Part shown: piece by piece, positions 44,952 to 54,945 of the stretch | Numbering within the stretch: the stretch's first letter is position 1 | Layout of the letters: each line of letters opens with the position of its first letter | Source of the DNA: Tachypleus tridentatus | Taxonomy: Eukaryota > Arthropoda > Merostomata > Xiphosura > Limulidae | Direction: 5' to 3' | Assembly: GCF_004210375.1 (NCBI RefSeq) | Contig: NC_134833.1 | Coordinates: 47,238,782 to 47,302,781 of the forward strand | Length of the DNA: 64,000 nt | The notes under the pieces: generated by a model | What the model was told of the DNA's origin: nothing | Databases searched by the model: none | What the model saw: only the letters and a program-made list of their open reading frames with translations | Made by a program: the position numbers and the translations under genes

Positions 44952-46110
44952 AATTTTTCCCATAAGAAATACTGTAAATTAAATTAATCCGTTACAGACC
45001 TCCAGAAATTACGTATTACGAAGCATTTTAAGGAAAAATATTGCTTATTTATACCTGTATAATAATACTTAATGCATAAAGTCAACCACAAAAACTGTGA
45101 ACACAATAAAAAAACAATAAATGAAAATGTAACTGCACTTTACCTGTGCTGAAGAGAGCTGATGGCGTAAGTGAAAGGTGGTGAGGAACGTGAAGAGTAG
45201 GAGGGTTATTATTCTTTGGAAGGGGAATCACCTTCCATAAAAATGTCAGTTAACTCTCCTTCTGGGGTTCTTTCTCTTTTCTGTCTCTTTGCATTGCTAC
45301 ATCCTGCTTGAGACTCACTGGACCTATTTCTCACAAAAAACTTGTCTAATTTATTTCTGCCTGGCATACTCCCCATATCTCATCACACTATGTTTGCTAC
45401 TTCCCTTCCTAAGTTTTTCAAACCACCCCCTACTAGCCTTAAAGGCATCACTTGTATCAGCACTCGTCCCAGGAGGTCAGCATGCAACTGCTTTGCTTTT
45501 TCACAAATGATGGTCTCAGAAATGCTATCACCAGCTACCTGTTTTTCGTTTACCCAAATCAACAACAGTTTGTCTACCTCTTCCATTGTTAGTGATCTTT
45601 GTTTCGTAACCACTGTCACTCCTTTTGCAACATCAACTCCTTTGATAATCTCTTTATTTTTCAGTGTGATGCAGACTGTAGGTCAGACACGCGAACACCA
45701 CTCTCATCCCTTGCTATGAGATTGTTTTTCACCTCTCTTGTGGCTCTAACAACTTTTCTATTTGGTTTGCTGCTTTCTTTATCCATCTCCGACTCCATGG
45801 TGGCTTATTTGATCAGAATATTAAAAAAAAAAAAGGAAAACGTTCACAGAAGATTTTAGCGGGGATGTTCATTAAGCGATATATGCGAGTAAAACGTTTT
45901 GGACAAGTTTGGCGTTGGCCGAAAATAGTCGAAGAGTCGTTCGGGTCATCAATCGGATTATTTCGGGGGTTCGGACCACGACAGCTTGGTTCGGGAACCG
46001 AGTTTATGTTCGACAACCGAGACATTTGTTTTCGGAACAATACGTTCGAAAATCGAATTGTTAGAGAAGATAGTCGTTTGAAATTTGAAACTGTTGTTTG
46101 ATGCTAGATT
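44952..46110 (-). mobile_element. Internally deleted Tigger DNA transposon
   Basis: A minus-strand element keeping both flanks but only the N-terminal part of its gene. The left flank on the minus strand (46105-45860) is rich in ttcg/cgaa words (cggttcccgaac, cggttgtcgaac). The right flank (45010-44952) contains cggattaatttaatttacag and tcttatgggaaaaatt, both usual near Tigger ends. Between them is the broken coding region listed separately. The catalytic DDE domain is deleted, so the element is non-autonomous. Confidence 0.65.
45380..45798 (-). pseudogene. Tigger transposase N-terminal, CENP-B-like DNA-binding region
   Basis: The start is MESEMDKESSKPNRKVVRAT then REVKNNLIARDESGVRVSDL (ATG complement at 45796-45798). 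Part of the first helix-turn-helix is deleted near 45665. The frame then gives KGVTVVTKQRSLTMEEVDKL, LLIWVNEKQVAGDSISETII and CEKAKQLHADLL, the CENP-B-type second DNA-binding domain. A further shift gives PGTSADTSDAFKASRGWFEK. In the family this region binds the element's terminal repeats. Confidence 0.8.
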
Positions 46111-47305
46111 CAAATTGTAAAAAACTATAACATTAGAGCTGATCACAAGTAAAGGTATTGTCCTAAGGTTTAGTCTGACTCTTAACTCAAGTTATAAAAG
46201 TTACAAAAAAAAAAGCTAAACAAGTAATTTAAAAAATATGTGCCAATAACTTGACACAACTTAGTGTCGTTTTCTTGGAACGTTAATTTTATGAATCTAG
46301 GTTACACGGTTAGACCTACCTTAGGCTTAAGGAACCTTATTTAAATAATTATGTGCAATAATATTACTGTTTTATAGTTAGTGTATTAAAATACCTTGAC
46401 AGACAATTTATAGATTGGATTTGTTAAACAAACATAAACCTACCATTAAAACATTTACAAATCTCTACATTTATGATAAAGATGATTGTTTTGGTAACCA
46501 CGAAAGTAATCTCGATTCCATGAGAATTTAAAGTTTAACATAGGCCTAGACTAGACCTCTTGTAGCCATATTGCTCATTGGCGCATTGGAGTATAATTTG
46601 AATGTACACATTTAGAAATAAAGAATTGTAAAAAAAATTCATACAAATATTATTACTAGTAATTGATATAGTGATACCAGTTAACATAGGAAAATGACCG
46701 GGGAGCACAACAAAATGCATGTTTAGAAAGGGATATCACAAAACAGTTTTCTCACTGTTGAATTATTCAGTTTTCCTACCACCTAAAAAAGGGAAGTGAA
46801 AAATGAAAACAATCTTCATTAATGAAATAAAAGTGTTCTTGATTCAGGTGCTGGGTCACCTTTACAATATTTTGTACTAATCAGGCTGATTTTACTTCCT
46901 AAAACATAAATTCCGAGCTGAATGATTCACTCAGAATGATGTTCGCAACTGTCTAAATCTCGCATTACATGATTAAATCCAGAACAGCAGATTTACTCAG
47001 AGAACTCATTAAACAACATGATTGGTCATTCTTATTCAAATAAAAAGGGGTTGTAACCTTAAGGTGTAATCTGACCTACCTTTGGAGACCGCTACCATTG
47101 CCATTTATGCACAAAGTTTTAAACCCACACCTCTCATGAGCAAACTAGATTGTATTTTCAAGGAAATTATAAAGAACAAAGATAGCTAGAGTGAAATAAC
47201 TTAAACAACTTTCTAGGCCATGTATTATAGAAAAATTGGACACATCTTGAATAAACGAAAATGCACGAATAGTTATATATTAAAACAGAAAAGCACACGG
47301 TATAC
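46111..47305. other. AT-rich spacer, nothing recognised
   Basis: No gene or repeat recognised. Confidence 0.4.
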
Positions 47306-47424
47306 CTACATATCACAAGGATGTATGAGGAGAATATTTTTTGCTGTAAGCCTTGGATTCTGACGACGAATTCCTCGTCATTAAAACTGCGATTAAGATT
47401 CCCACCAGTAGCTGGAAGAGTCAT
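47306..47424 (-). CDS. Candidate first coding exon, unrecognised
   Basis: The minus-strand frame starts MTLPATGGNLNRSFNDEEFV then VRIQGLQQKIFSSYILVIC and ends at a donor AG|GTATAC. The N-terminal part reads like genuine protein sequence and the next ~200 bp upstream (47425-47640) are richer in CpG than the surroundings, as around a promoter. I do not recognise the protein and no following exon was identified. It could be chance. Confidence 0.3.
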
Positions 47425-47436
47425 TTGTTCAAGAAA

Positions 47437-50400
47437 ACAATGACTTAAAGGATGTTACAACTGTTGTTTTCTGAGATATCCAGTGTCGTTTGCAATTAAA
47501 TATATGAACTGCATTTTGTGATTATCGTTGGACCAGAGCAACCGGATCAGCTGTTTAGTTCGGGACAAATGACGAAACGAACTTTGCAATCCTTGCCTTT
47601 GAACTGTTGAGTTATGTTATACAATATAATATGAAGATGAAATTCTGTGACTACCACCTTATTACTGAAGTTTACAAAAGCTGTTGCTAGAACATCCAAA
47701 GTTTGTATTACCAAAGATTTTTGTTCAGTGATGGTGTTGTGTTCTTTACAAGAACAGAAAGTATGTTGGGTATCTAAAAATCTTAATTGAATACGTTTTG
47801 TTCAATTGGATTTACCTGTATTTACTTTTCTGTAATGCCAAGTGAACCGACTGAATTGACTCATGTACGGTTTTAGTTTCTTGATTGTCTGTGGTTGACA
47901 GTTATCTTGGATAGTAAAAACTAAAAGTGTAACGATAGGATACAAGTATCGTATTGTGAAGCCGTGATACAACTTTATGGATTCAATGTCCGCGACGATA
48001 CGATTTGTGTATCTTCACGAAATTTGGCAAGCTGTTCGTCAACGTTAAAAGTATTTTGCACAGAAAAAGTCAGAATTTCTAATAATTATTTGGACTAAAA
48101 ATTAACGATTTAATAAAGGAAGATGAATATTGAGTACTAAATGTTTTCTACATTTCGTTTGTCAAAAACATTTCATGCAAAATTACATAAAAATGATCAA
48201 TAAGAAAACAGATGTTGATTTTTAAATTTTTCTTCTCTTTCCAGCTGCTATTTGGTCGGTGAAGTCTGAGAACTTGAAAAAGAACTGCAAAGTGTGAAGT
48301 ACTTAAACAGAACAATGTTAGTGATATCTATAATAAATTACAGATAAGACCGTAAATCTTTGAAACAAACACTTGTGGACTTGAGCCCACATCTCGCTCT
48401 CCTAATTTATATCTCTATATCTATTGTTACTTTACTACTTATGTGATACTGGCGACTGGAAGTCAAGACTGATATATGGTGTATCCACACCTCAATGTGG
48501 GTCCTATTCCGCAGCCATCTTCAAAGCTATTTTACATTTTATAATCACACGTTATAGCTTGTACCATGGGATCTTTTATTTTTTCAATTTGTGCAACGTG
48601 TTTTGTTTAATTTATTTTTGTTCCGGCTTGTTTTTTAAGTTATAACAAACTAACATAATTTGCCAGAGGTTTGAATTTGCTATTTGTAACACTGTTATTC
48701 CTTGTGATTTTGCTTGTTTAACCTCACAAAAATATATTCATTTTAAGTAACATATATTATAATTTATGCCAAGCAAATAACAAAGCAATAAGTGTATATA
48801 GCATTGTTTAAAATTTGTTCAGGTTACAGATAAGTTTTAGCCATGTAAATATGACTTTTTCTATTGTATATTTGTTTTTTAAAAAGGTATGGCCAGAGGC
48901 CTCAAGCCTTCTCTTTCACTACGCGTTTATCTAAGCGCAATGAAGTATATGGTAGTGTTGTTTCTTCCTTTCGTGGTACTTTTTCTGTTTTTGTTATAAT
49001 GTTGCGATTTTTTTTATTTAGTTTCACAGTTACTAAAAGAAAGTTTCTTATGATTTCGCAGTAAGAATCCTTCACGTCATGACATCACATTCATTCATCT
49101 TTTAGAAGCACTAAAAATTCGTTTGTTCGAGACATTTTGTTTTTAGTTACATAATTAATTATTAGCCTTAGAGTTGTTGAATGAATGTGGTGTGGCATAT
49201 AAAAGTGTGAAAAATTCAATAAATTAAAATACTTATGAGTATTATTATACACAGAACCTTAAACTACACATAAACAAGAAGATTATGTAACAGCATTCAA
49301 TATTTGAAATTTCTGTGGGTTACATTTTTGGGCTTTACTTACATTCGTTAATACAAACTTTTTGGTAAAATATGGAAGTGAACATTTTTCTCAGATGAGA
49401 GCATAGATGATGTCACTCTTTCATTTCAGGCTAATGATAGCTAAATAGCAATATACAACAACTGAAGTAGGTCAGTGAATGTGGGGAAAACCACGGGATA
49501 CTATAACAGCATGTTATTATTTTGTTGAAGACATGTAATCGTGACATTACTTTGTTGCATGCTCTAAAATTCATGTGACCCACATAACGTATAAAATAAA
49601 TACTAAAAAGGTTAGAGTTTGATCTGGAATGCATTATGAGTAGAGTCACGACAAATATATATGTGCACCAACTTTGGACAATGGACTTGATACTTCTTTT
49701 TGTCATTTTCTTTTATCGACCTTTGGCGTAAATATGCCAGCTCGTGCACGTATAGTGACGGTGATTACATGTAATTTAGACATTGAAAAGTAAAGATTAA
49801 AAGTTGTATATTGTAGTTTTTAAGTAAGATACGAGGCACGTAGTGTGATTTTGTAGTTTGAGTTAAATTGTTTGTGCAATTTACATATTGTATATATATA
49901 TATATACACACTTTATATAAATGTCTCTACGATTTCTAAATTGACAAGTGTTTAAGAAATTTACATGATAATCTTTCACCGAGTAAATGATTTATTGAAT
50001 GTGTATTACACTAATTTAGTAATTAAGAGTAACAGTATATTTCTTTAATTTTTAGAAATAAAGTATGTTACTCTTCAACTTTTCAACCTTTTCTAAAGTA
50101 CTTAGAAGTGAATATTATTAGCTTAAAAGTTATTTTATTTTGAATGGCAGAGACAGAAAGACCGTAAGTTATATAATATTGACACTTTATACCCATAGCC
50201 ACACGACTGATAGGCATGTACAGATAGGTTGTTTCCCCCTTAGTGACAATTATTACAACTAATGTTTTTATTACTGTTATTTATGACTCAAGAGAATTTA
50301 GTTTGTGTAGTATAATTTCCAGAAACTTTATTCACATGAAATTACAAGTTTGTATTTGGAGAAAATGGGTTTTAAACAATTTAAAATCTGGTTAATACAT

Positions 50401-50499
50401 AAATATTGGACTTTGTTAAATATTTTTGCATTATTGTTTTTGTCGTTTGTGCATTAGCCGCATCTAATTTGGAAGTGATACACTAGAAGGAAATTATTG
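47437..50499. other. Spacer; possible hAT-like terminal fragment
   Basis: At 47925-48030 the word cgata/tatcg recurs (gtaacgataggatacaagta, cgcgacgatacgatttgtgt), as in terminal regions of some DNA transposons, but no coding part or matching end was found. A palindromic TA tract lies at about 49887-49907. Nothing else recognised. Confidence 0.35.
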
Positions 50500-50622
50500 T
50501 TGTTTTGAATTAAGCACAAAGCTACACAATGGGCTGTCCGTGCTCTGCCCACCACGGGTATCGAAACCCGGGTTTTAGCGTTGTAAGTCTGCAGACATAC
50601 CGCTGAGTCGCTAGGGGCGCTG
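50500..50622 (-). mobile_element. SINE-B, best-preserved copy
   Basis: Complete on the minus strand: tail (gaattaagcacaaagctaca), body (caatgggctgtccgtgctct), B-box complement (gggtatcgaaacccggg) and head end (agacataccgctgagtcgct). It shows that SINE-B is short (about 120 bp) and tRNA-derived, with the same tail motif (gtagctttgtgc) as SINE-A. Confidence 0.85.
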
Positions 50623-51053
50623 TATTTGTCATTCTGAGCAATAATGGTATAATTTTTAAGAGCACTAGTATTCAGTAAAAACAGTAAAATTCACTTGAAC
50701 AAACATGCTGAAGTTTTGAGATCTGAGAATTTTCAAGAAGATAGCAGAAACCAAAAACATTCATCCTGTTGAAGTGAATCTTTTTACCCACAAAAACAAA
50801 CAAAATGTAATCTTCACCTTCAAGTAATTCAGAAATTTTTAATAGTACCAACTATTTCATTATTTTACAAGTGTACAACACCAATGAAGAAATAATTCTG
50901 TTGAAAAAACCATAACGTGCACTTAGAACAGTTAAACATTGCATCTAATACGAAAAAATTTCATATCCAACATATTTCTTTTCACTATTCAGCCAAACCA
51001 CCCAGTGCAAGACTACCTAAATCATTAGAATTCTAAAAATTATGACAAATAAC

Positions 51054-51420
51054 TAGTTATACGTAGCACAAATATTGAGCATAAATCTGTAAATCTTTAT
51101 TTTTCTTAGATTAAGTGTCAGTCTAGTGGGCTTGTTGAACCGTTTACAACATATTGCTATAGCAGTGAGATCAAATTGTTTATAATATATTGGTATAGCA
51201 GTGAAATCAAATTGAACACAGTACTTTAAATTAGGTCTCACAGCTCTAATAAATAGAACACAGAATTTAGATATTCTTATCATAACATGTGAAATTCCAC
51301 ACAAGACTTGTATTTTTTTTTCACATAAGACTACTGTCCCAATCCTTTCCGAATTGTTATACCTAAGAATATAATCTTGGACTTTCAACATTAAAACTCT
51401 TATTCCATTATATATCTCAT
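51054..51420 (-). pseudogene. CR1-like LINE reverse transcriptase C-terminal fragment
   Basis: The minus-strand frame at 51391-51053 contains FCVLFIRAVRPNLKYCVQF, matching the L-V-R-P-H-L-E-Y-C-V-Q-F box at the end of CR1-type reverse transcriptases. A ~34-bp stretch (atattgctatagcagtgaga) is duplicated in tandem just after it (about 51145-51215). The rest of the LINE is missing on both sides. Confidence 0.55.
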
Positions 51421-51440
51421 TACGGATTAATCTAACTCTT

Positions 51441-51495
51441 ACTAGCCGTTTTTACATATAAATTTTTCTCTACAAGTGGGTTTTCTTGTCATCAC
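51441..51495 (+). mobile_element. Penelope-like terminal segment, solo fragment
   Basis: agccgtttttacatataaat followed by ctctacaagtgggttttctt and gtcatcac matches the complement of the terminal segment of Penelope-like copy 1 (20881-20940). Confidence 0.75.
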
Positions 51496-51699
51496 GGATT
51501 CTTATTCCATTAGTAACAAGTTATCAAACTGTATCAAGATAACACTTGTGATAGCAGCAAATTTGAAAACATTTCTATTTTAGTTTGAAAAACAAACATC
51601 CTAAGTCACTGTTAAATTACCATAATGTTTAGGGACAACAAGGACACATTGGTTTGTCTCAGCTGTTCTATTCTCTAAACAAAACTAAAACTATTAATT

Positions 51700-52060
51700 A
51701 ATAAATTAAAAACCCTTAAAACCAGTTCTTCTCATTCGTATGCTTATCAAGCGTATTTTCAAACTTACTTAAATTTATTGCCTCCATTACAACCAAAGGC
51801 CAATCACCCTGTTTGAAAAATAAAACTTGGCTGAAAATTACTCTTGCCTTGCTAAAATTTATATCTGTGTCCTCTAGTCATACCATTCTCACTATTAAGT
51901 ATGAAAAAAGATGAATCCATACTCAATTAACTCGACAATCTGAAACATCCCAATCAGATCCACTATAGCTCTTCTTTTTTTTGGTTTGATACTTTCTTCC
52001 ACTTACAAGATTACCTATTCTCACTCGTTGCTGTCCACAATGTGCAAACTTTATTTTTAC
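51700..52060 (-). pseudogene. CR1-like LINE C-terminal tail fragment
   Basis: The minus-strand reading includes CFRLSS, LSMDSSFFILNSENGMTRGH, RYKF and further on AFGCNGGN, which fit the segment after the reverse transcriptase in CR1-like LINEs (…SENGKTRGH-x-Y-K). In an intact element this part follows the R-P-H-L-E-Y box, but here it lies upstream of the fragment at 51054-51420 on the same strand. The two are therefore separate insertions or rearranged. Confidence 0.5.
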
Positions 52061-52099
52061 ACATGATGCATGTGACTCTGTCTGTGAACCTCTACTGAA

Positions 52100-52560
52100 C
52101 TGTCACTTCTTGTTTGGAAACTTTAGAGTTTGGACTTTCTCCTTCGTTTGTTTATTGCATGTTTGCTTTTTCTGCTCACGGGTTTGGTGAAACCTTTCTA
52201 TGCAATGAATTCTGAATTTAATCTTACCACTTTGGGGGGATAAACCAGTGACTAGAGTTTTCAATACTTCAGATGTTGATGACTTGATGTTGGATCTGCT
52301 TTTATATATGTTGAGAGATTGGCTATTACTTTGTCCACCCTTTATCCCTGGAGCTTGCAAAGGTTTCTGCTGAAGCTGCTAAGTCTTTTATGGCTGACTG
52401 AGACTTTGATCATCTTTTTCTGCCTCCTGAGTTTGCTGAGGTTCCAAACCTTGGGAGTCTCCTTGGCTTCATTTGGTCTTAATGAATTTTACAGTTCAGG
52501 TTTCTAATGTTTTATTCTTATTACATAAATAATCTTCTCAATCTTTGTTGTTGTTTTTCT
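52100..52560 (+). other. Possible retrotransposon gag-like fossil, unassigned
   Basis: Around 52340-52480 a frame reads LELAKVSAEAAKSFMAD, then DFDHLFLPPEFAEVPNLGSL and LGFIW. It is more protein-like than the surrounding DNA and may belong to a DIRS or similar element, but no diagnostic domain is visible. Confidence 0.25.
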
Positions 52561-52677
52561 CTTCCATAATATTTGGGTTTTTGCTGATCCACTGACCTGA
52601 GGACTTCTGATTATTTTGCCTTTTCCTGAAATTCTACTGTCTATTTGATTTCAGGTCAACAGTTGTAAGATTAATGC

Positions 52678-52768
52678 GTGATAACGAGAAACCTCATTTG
52701 TAGAGAAAAATATATGTGTAAAAACGGCTGGTATGGGTAGAGAAAGATCTATGTAGAGAAGCGATGTT
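52678..52768 (-). mobile_element. Penelope-like terminal segment, solo fragment
   Basis: aacctcatttgtagagaaaa through aaaaacggctggtatgggta to atctatgtagagaagcgatg matches 20890-20975 of copy 1 in the same orientation. It stops before the hammerhead-like core. Confidence 0.75.
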
Positions 52769-52856
52769 TCTGTGGGCAACATAGTTACGTAACCTAACGT
52801 AAAATTTACCTATTATCTCCTCCGTTTTACACGTTATCTTTCCACAGATGTTTGCT

Positions 52857-53177
52857 CTAAAGACAATAAAGACTTGGGTGACGAAGATAGCTCTTTATCA
52901 CCCAGAACCCTGTGCTAGGGGAACTATTACATATTATTATTTTATATACTACATTTGCCAATGACATCAATTTTTTAACTTCACGTGTTGATTTTGCCGT
53001 TGGAACTTGGCTGTAGTCTACATTCGATTTCTGCTCCGAATTTAAACTCTTACCTATATTGAGCGACTTCGGATCGTTACTCCGGGTCTTCACGTTTGGG
53101 TGGTCGCCGTACTCCAAGTCGGAACTTGACCATGTAGGTCTTTCCTTTCTCAAAGAGTCGGCTTCCATCACTGACAT
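52857..53177 (-). CDS. Candidate coding exon, unrecognised
   Basis: A 106-codon minus-strand frame starts MSVMEADSLRKERPTWSSSD, LEYGDHPNVKTRSNDPKSLN and continues IGKSLNSEQKSNVDYSQVPT. It is hydrophilic, Ser/Asn/Lys-rich and lies in a block with more CpG than its surroundings. A weak donor (AAT|GTAGTA) follows VNKLMSLAN-like sequence. I recognise no family. It lies between Penelope-like fragments and could be part of an unidentified element. Confidence 0.3.
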   Translation of the reverse strand: MSVMEADSLRKERPTWSSSDLEYGDHPNVKTRSNDPKSLNIGKSLNSEQKSNVDYSQVPTAKSTREVKKLMSLANVVYKIIICNSSPSTGFWVIKSYLRHPSLYCL

Positions 53178-53337
53178 GACTATTCCGGGTTCACCTCCTT
53201 ATACGCAACACTCGCCAAAATAACGAACTATCCACTCGATAGTTATGTTGTTTCTATGCACTGGCAGTACGGACATTTGTATGATTTCATAACTTTCTGT
53301 TTGTTTAATCTTTCTTTTATGCTCACTATATCATGTG

Positions 53338-53600
53338 CTATTTTATAATTTGGTCTCTCCTTTTGTTTTCTACTTTCCTGTTGCTTGTTGTAGCCCATGC
53401 TGTCTTCCAGTTAATATGTGGATATTGATTCACTATTTTATCTGTTAGATTTTCATATATATTTTCTTTTGACATTTTGTATTGCTGAACTGCTGGGTTT
53501 TTGTTTGACACCTTTCTTGTTTCTGCTATCATATTTATTAGGTAGGCTGGTGGAGTTTATGCTCGTAGTGCTTGAGGTTCTATCTAATTTACGTAAAATT
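53338..53600 (-). pseudogene. LINE-like post-reverse-transcriptase fragment
   Basis: The minus-strand frame gives NLTDKIVNQYPHINWKTAWA then TTSNRKVENKRRDQIIK. The I-N-W-K-x-x-W...R-D-x-I-x-K pattern resembles the region after the reverse transcriptase in several LINE groups, ahead of a zinc-binding tail that is not seen here. The family was not resolved. Confidence 0.4.
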
Positions 53601-53620
53601 TGGCGTTGAAAACAACTATT

Positions 53621-53788
53621 CAGAGAAGCGAACACCTTTTCCACTTTCTTCGGTCATCGTCAGGTTCACAAAGAAAGAAAGAGGTAACTGACCGATAGTT
53701 GGCCACGTGTTTGAAGGCGGTTGTGTAATTCAGTGTAGGAATGTAGAGGCCGTGCTTAGATGTTGGATTGTATTTATCAAAGACTCAT
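53621..53788 (-). mobile_element. Penelope-like 3' segment in inverted orientation
   Basis: The minus-strand segment runs from ctaagcacggcctctacatt (near 53750) through cgccttcaaacacgtggcca to tctttgtgaacctgacgatg and ccgaagaaagtgg. It corresponds to 20985-21115 of copy 1. It is placed head to head with copy 2, which starts at about 53790 on the plus strand. Confidence 0.8.
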
Positions 53789-53789
53789 T

Positions 53790-54945
53790 CAAATCTAAAC
53801 CTTAATCAACTTGATCATAAAGTGTTAATGGCCAGTTTCGATGTCATATCTCTTTTTTACAGAAGTCCGAACCGCTGAAGCCTGCAAGATAGCTTTAGAA
53901 CTCTATATCGAAGAATCCTAACTCATCAATATACATCCCCAGCAACCAATTAGCAACCCTCATAGAATTCACCACGATGAAGACAAACTTCATGTCCAAC
54001 AACCACAACTATATACAAACAAATCCAGTATCGCCAGTTCTAGCCAATATTTTTAAGACACAAGTTGAAACACGAGCAGTTAACACAGCATTACATCCAC
54101 CACTGTCCTGGTTCAGATAAGTAGACGATACGATTGCGGGATTCATATCTACAGAACACACACTTAATGTTTTCAATCACAATAACTCTATACATCCCAA
54201 CATTAACTTCACATGTGAACAAGAAGAAAGCAATCAAATATCATTTCTTAATCTCAAAGTTACAAGAACCGATACACAATTTAAAAGAAAAATCCACCAA
54301 AAAATTACCAATACTAGACTGCATATTCCTTGGGACTCAGCACATGAAACAAAACAAAAAAACTCAACGTACTAAGGAACCAAATAAACACAGCCATAAA
54401 ACTATGCTCACCAGATAAAATTAACGACGAGTCAGACAAAATAAAACAATACTTCATTAACATCAATAAGTTTTCTCCACAAAGTGTAGAAAACATGATA
54501 CGCACACACCAAGACAAAAAGCAAAATCAACTAACAAAAGTAAATATACCCCACGATTTAAAAAATCATGAAACCATATACTGCTGCATACGATATATTC
54601 CCGAAATCAGCAGAAAAATAAGCAACATTTTGCAAAAATGAGTAACAAAATATGGTATTTCAGTTAATACAAAATGTATTCAAAAAACCGTGCACAAAAC
54701 TACACTGACAAACACAACACCAACATTATTTATAAAATACAATGTGATAACTGCAACAACTTCTATATTGAAGAAACAAGTAGAAAATTGGAAACCAGAT
54801 TCAGAGAACACAAAAAGTCACCTTCACACGTTTTCTAACACTTCAAATGAAATAAATGACCGAAGAAGGTCGAAACGTTGTTCGCTCTTCTGCATAGATC
54901 TTTCTCTATTCATACCAGCCGATTTTACATGTATAGTTATGATAT
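53790..54945 (+). mobile_element. Penelope-like element copy 2
   Basis: Plus-strand order: MASFDVISLFTEVRTAEACK (motif A, near 53827), a short deletion removing the N-G-L-S-M-G part of motif B (near 54022), stop-VDDTIAG (54118-54138, Tyr of the catalytic box replaced by TAA), then NVLRNQINTAIKLCSPDKIN-like sequence and SRKISNILQK. The GIY-YIG domain reads NIIYKIQCDNCNNFYIEETS, with Glu for Gly in YIG. Then about 220 bp of the 3' region is missing and the sequence jumps to gaccgaagaaggtcgaaacg and the terminal segment, ending near 54945. Confidence 0.85.

Noticed and set aside
47925..48030. hAT or other DNA-transposon end
   Set aside because: Repeated cgata words are suggestive but no inverted partner, target-site duplication or coding remnant was found.
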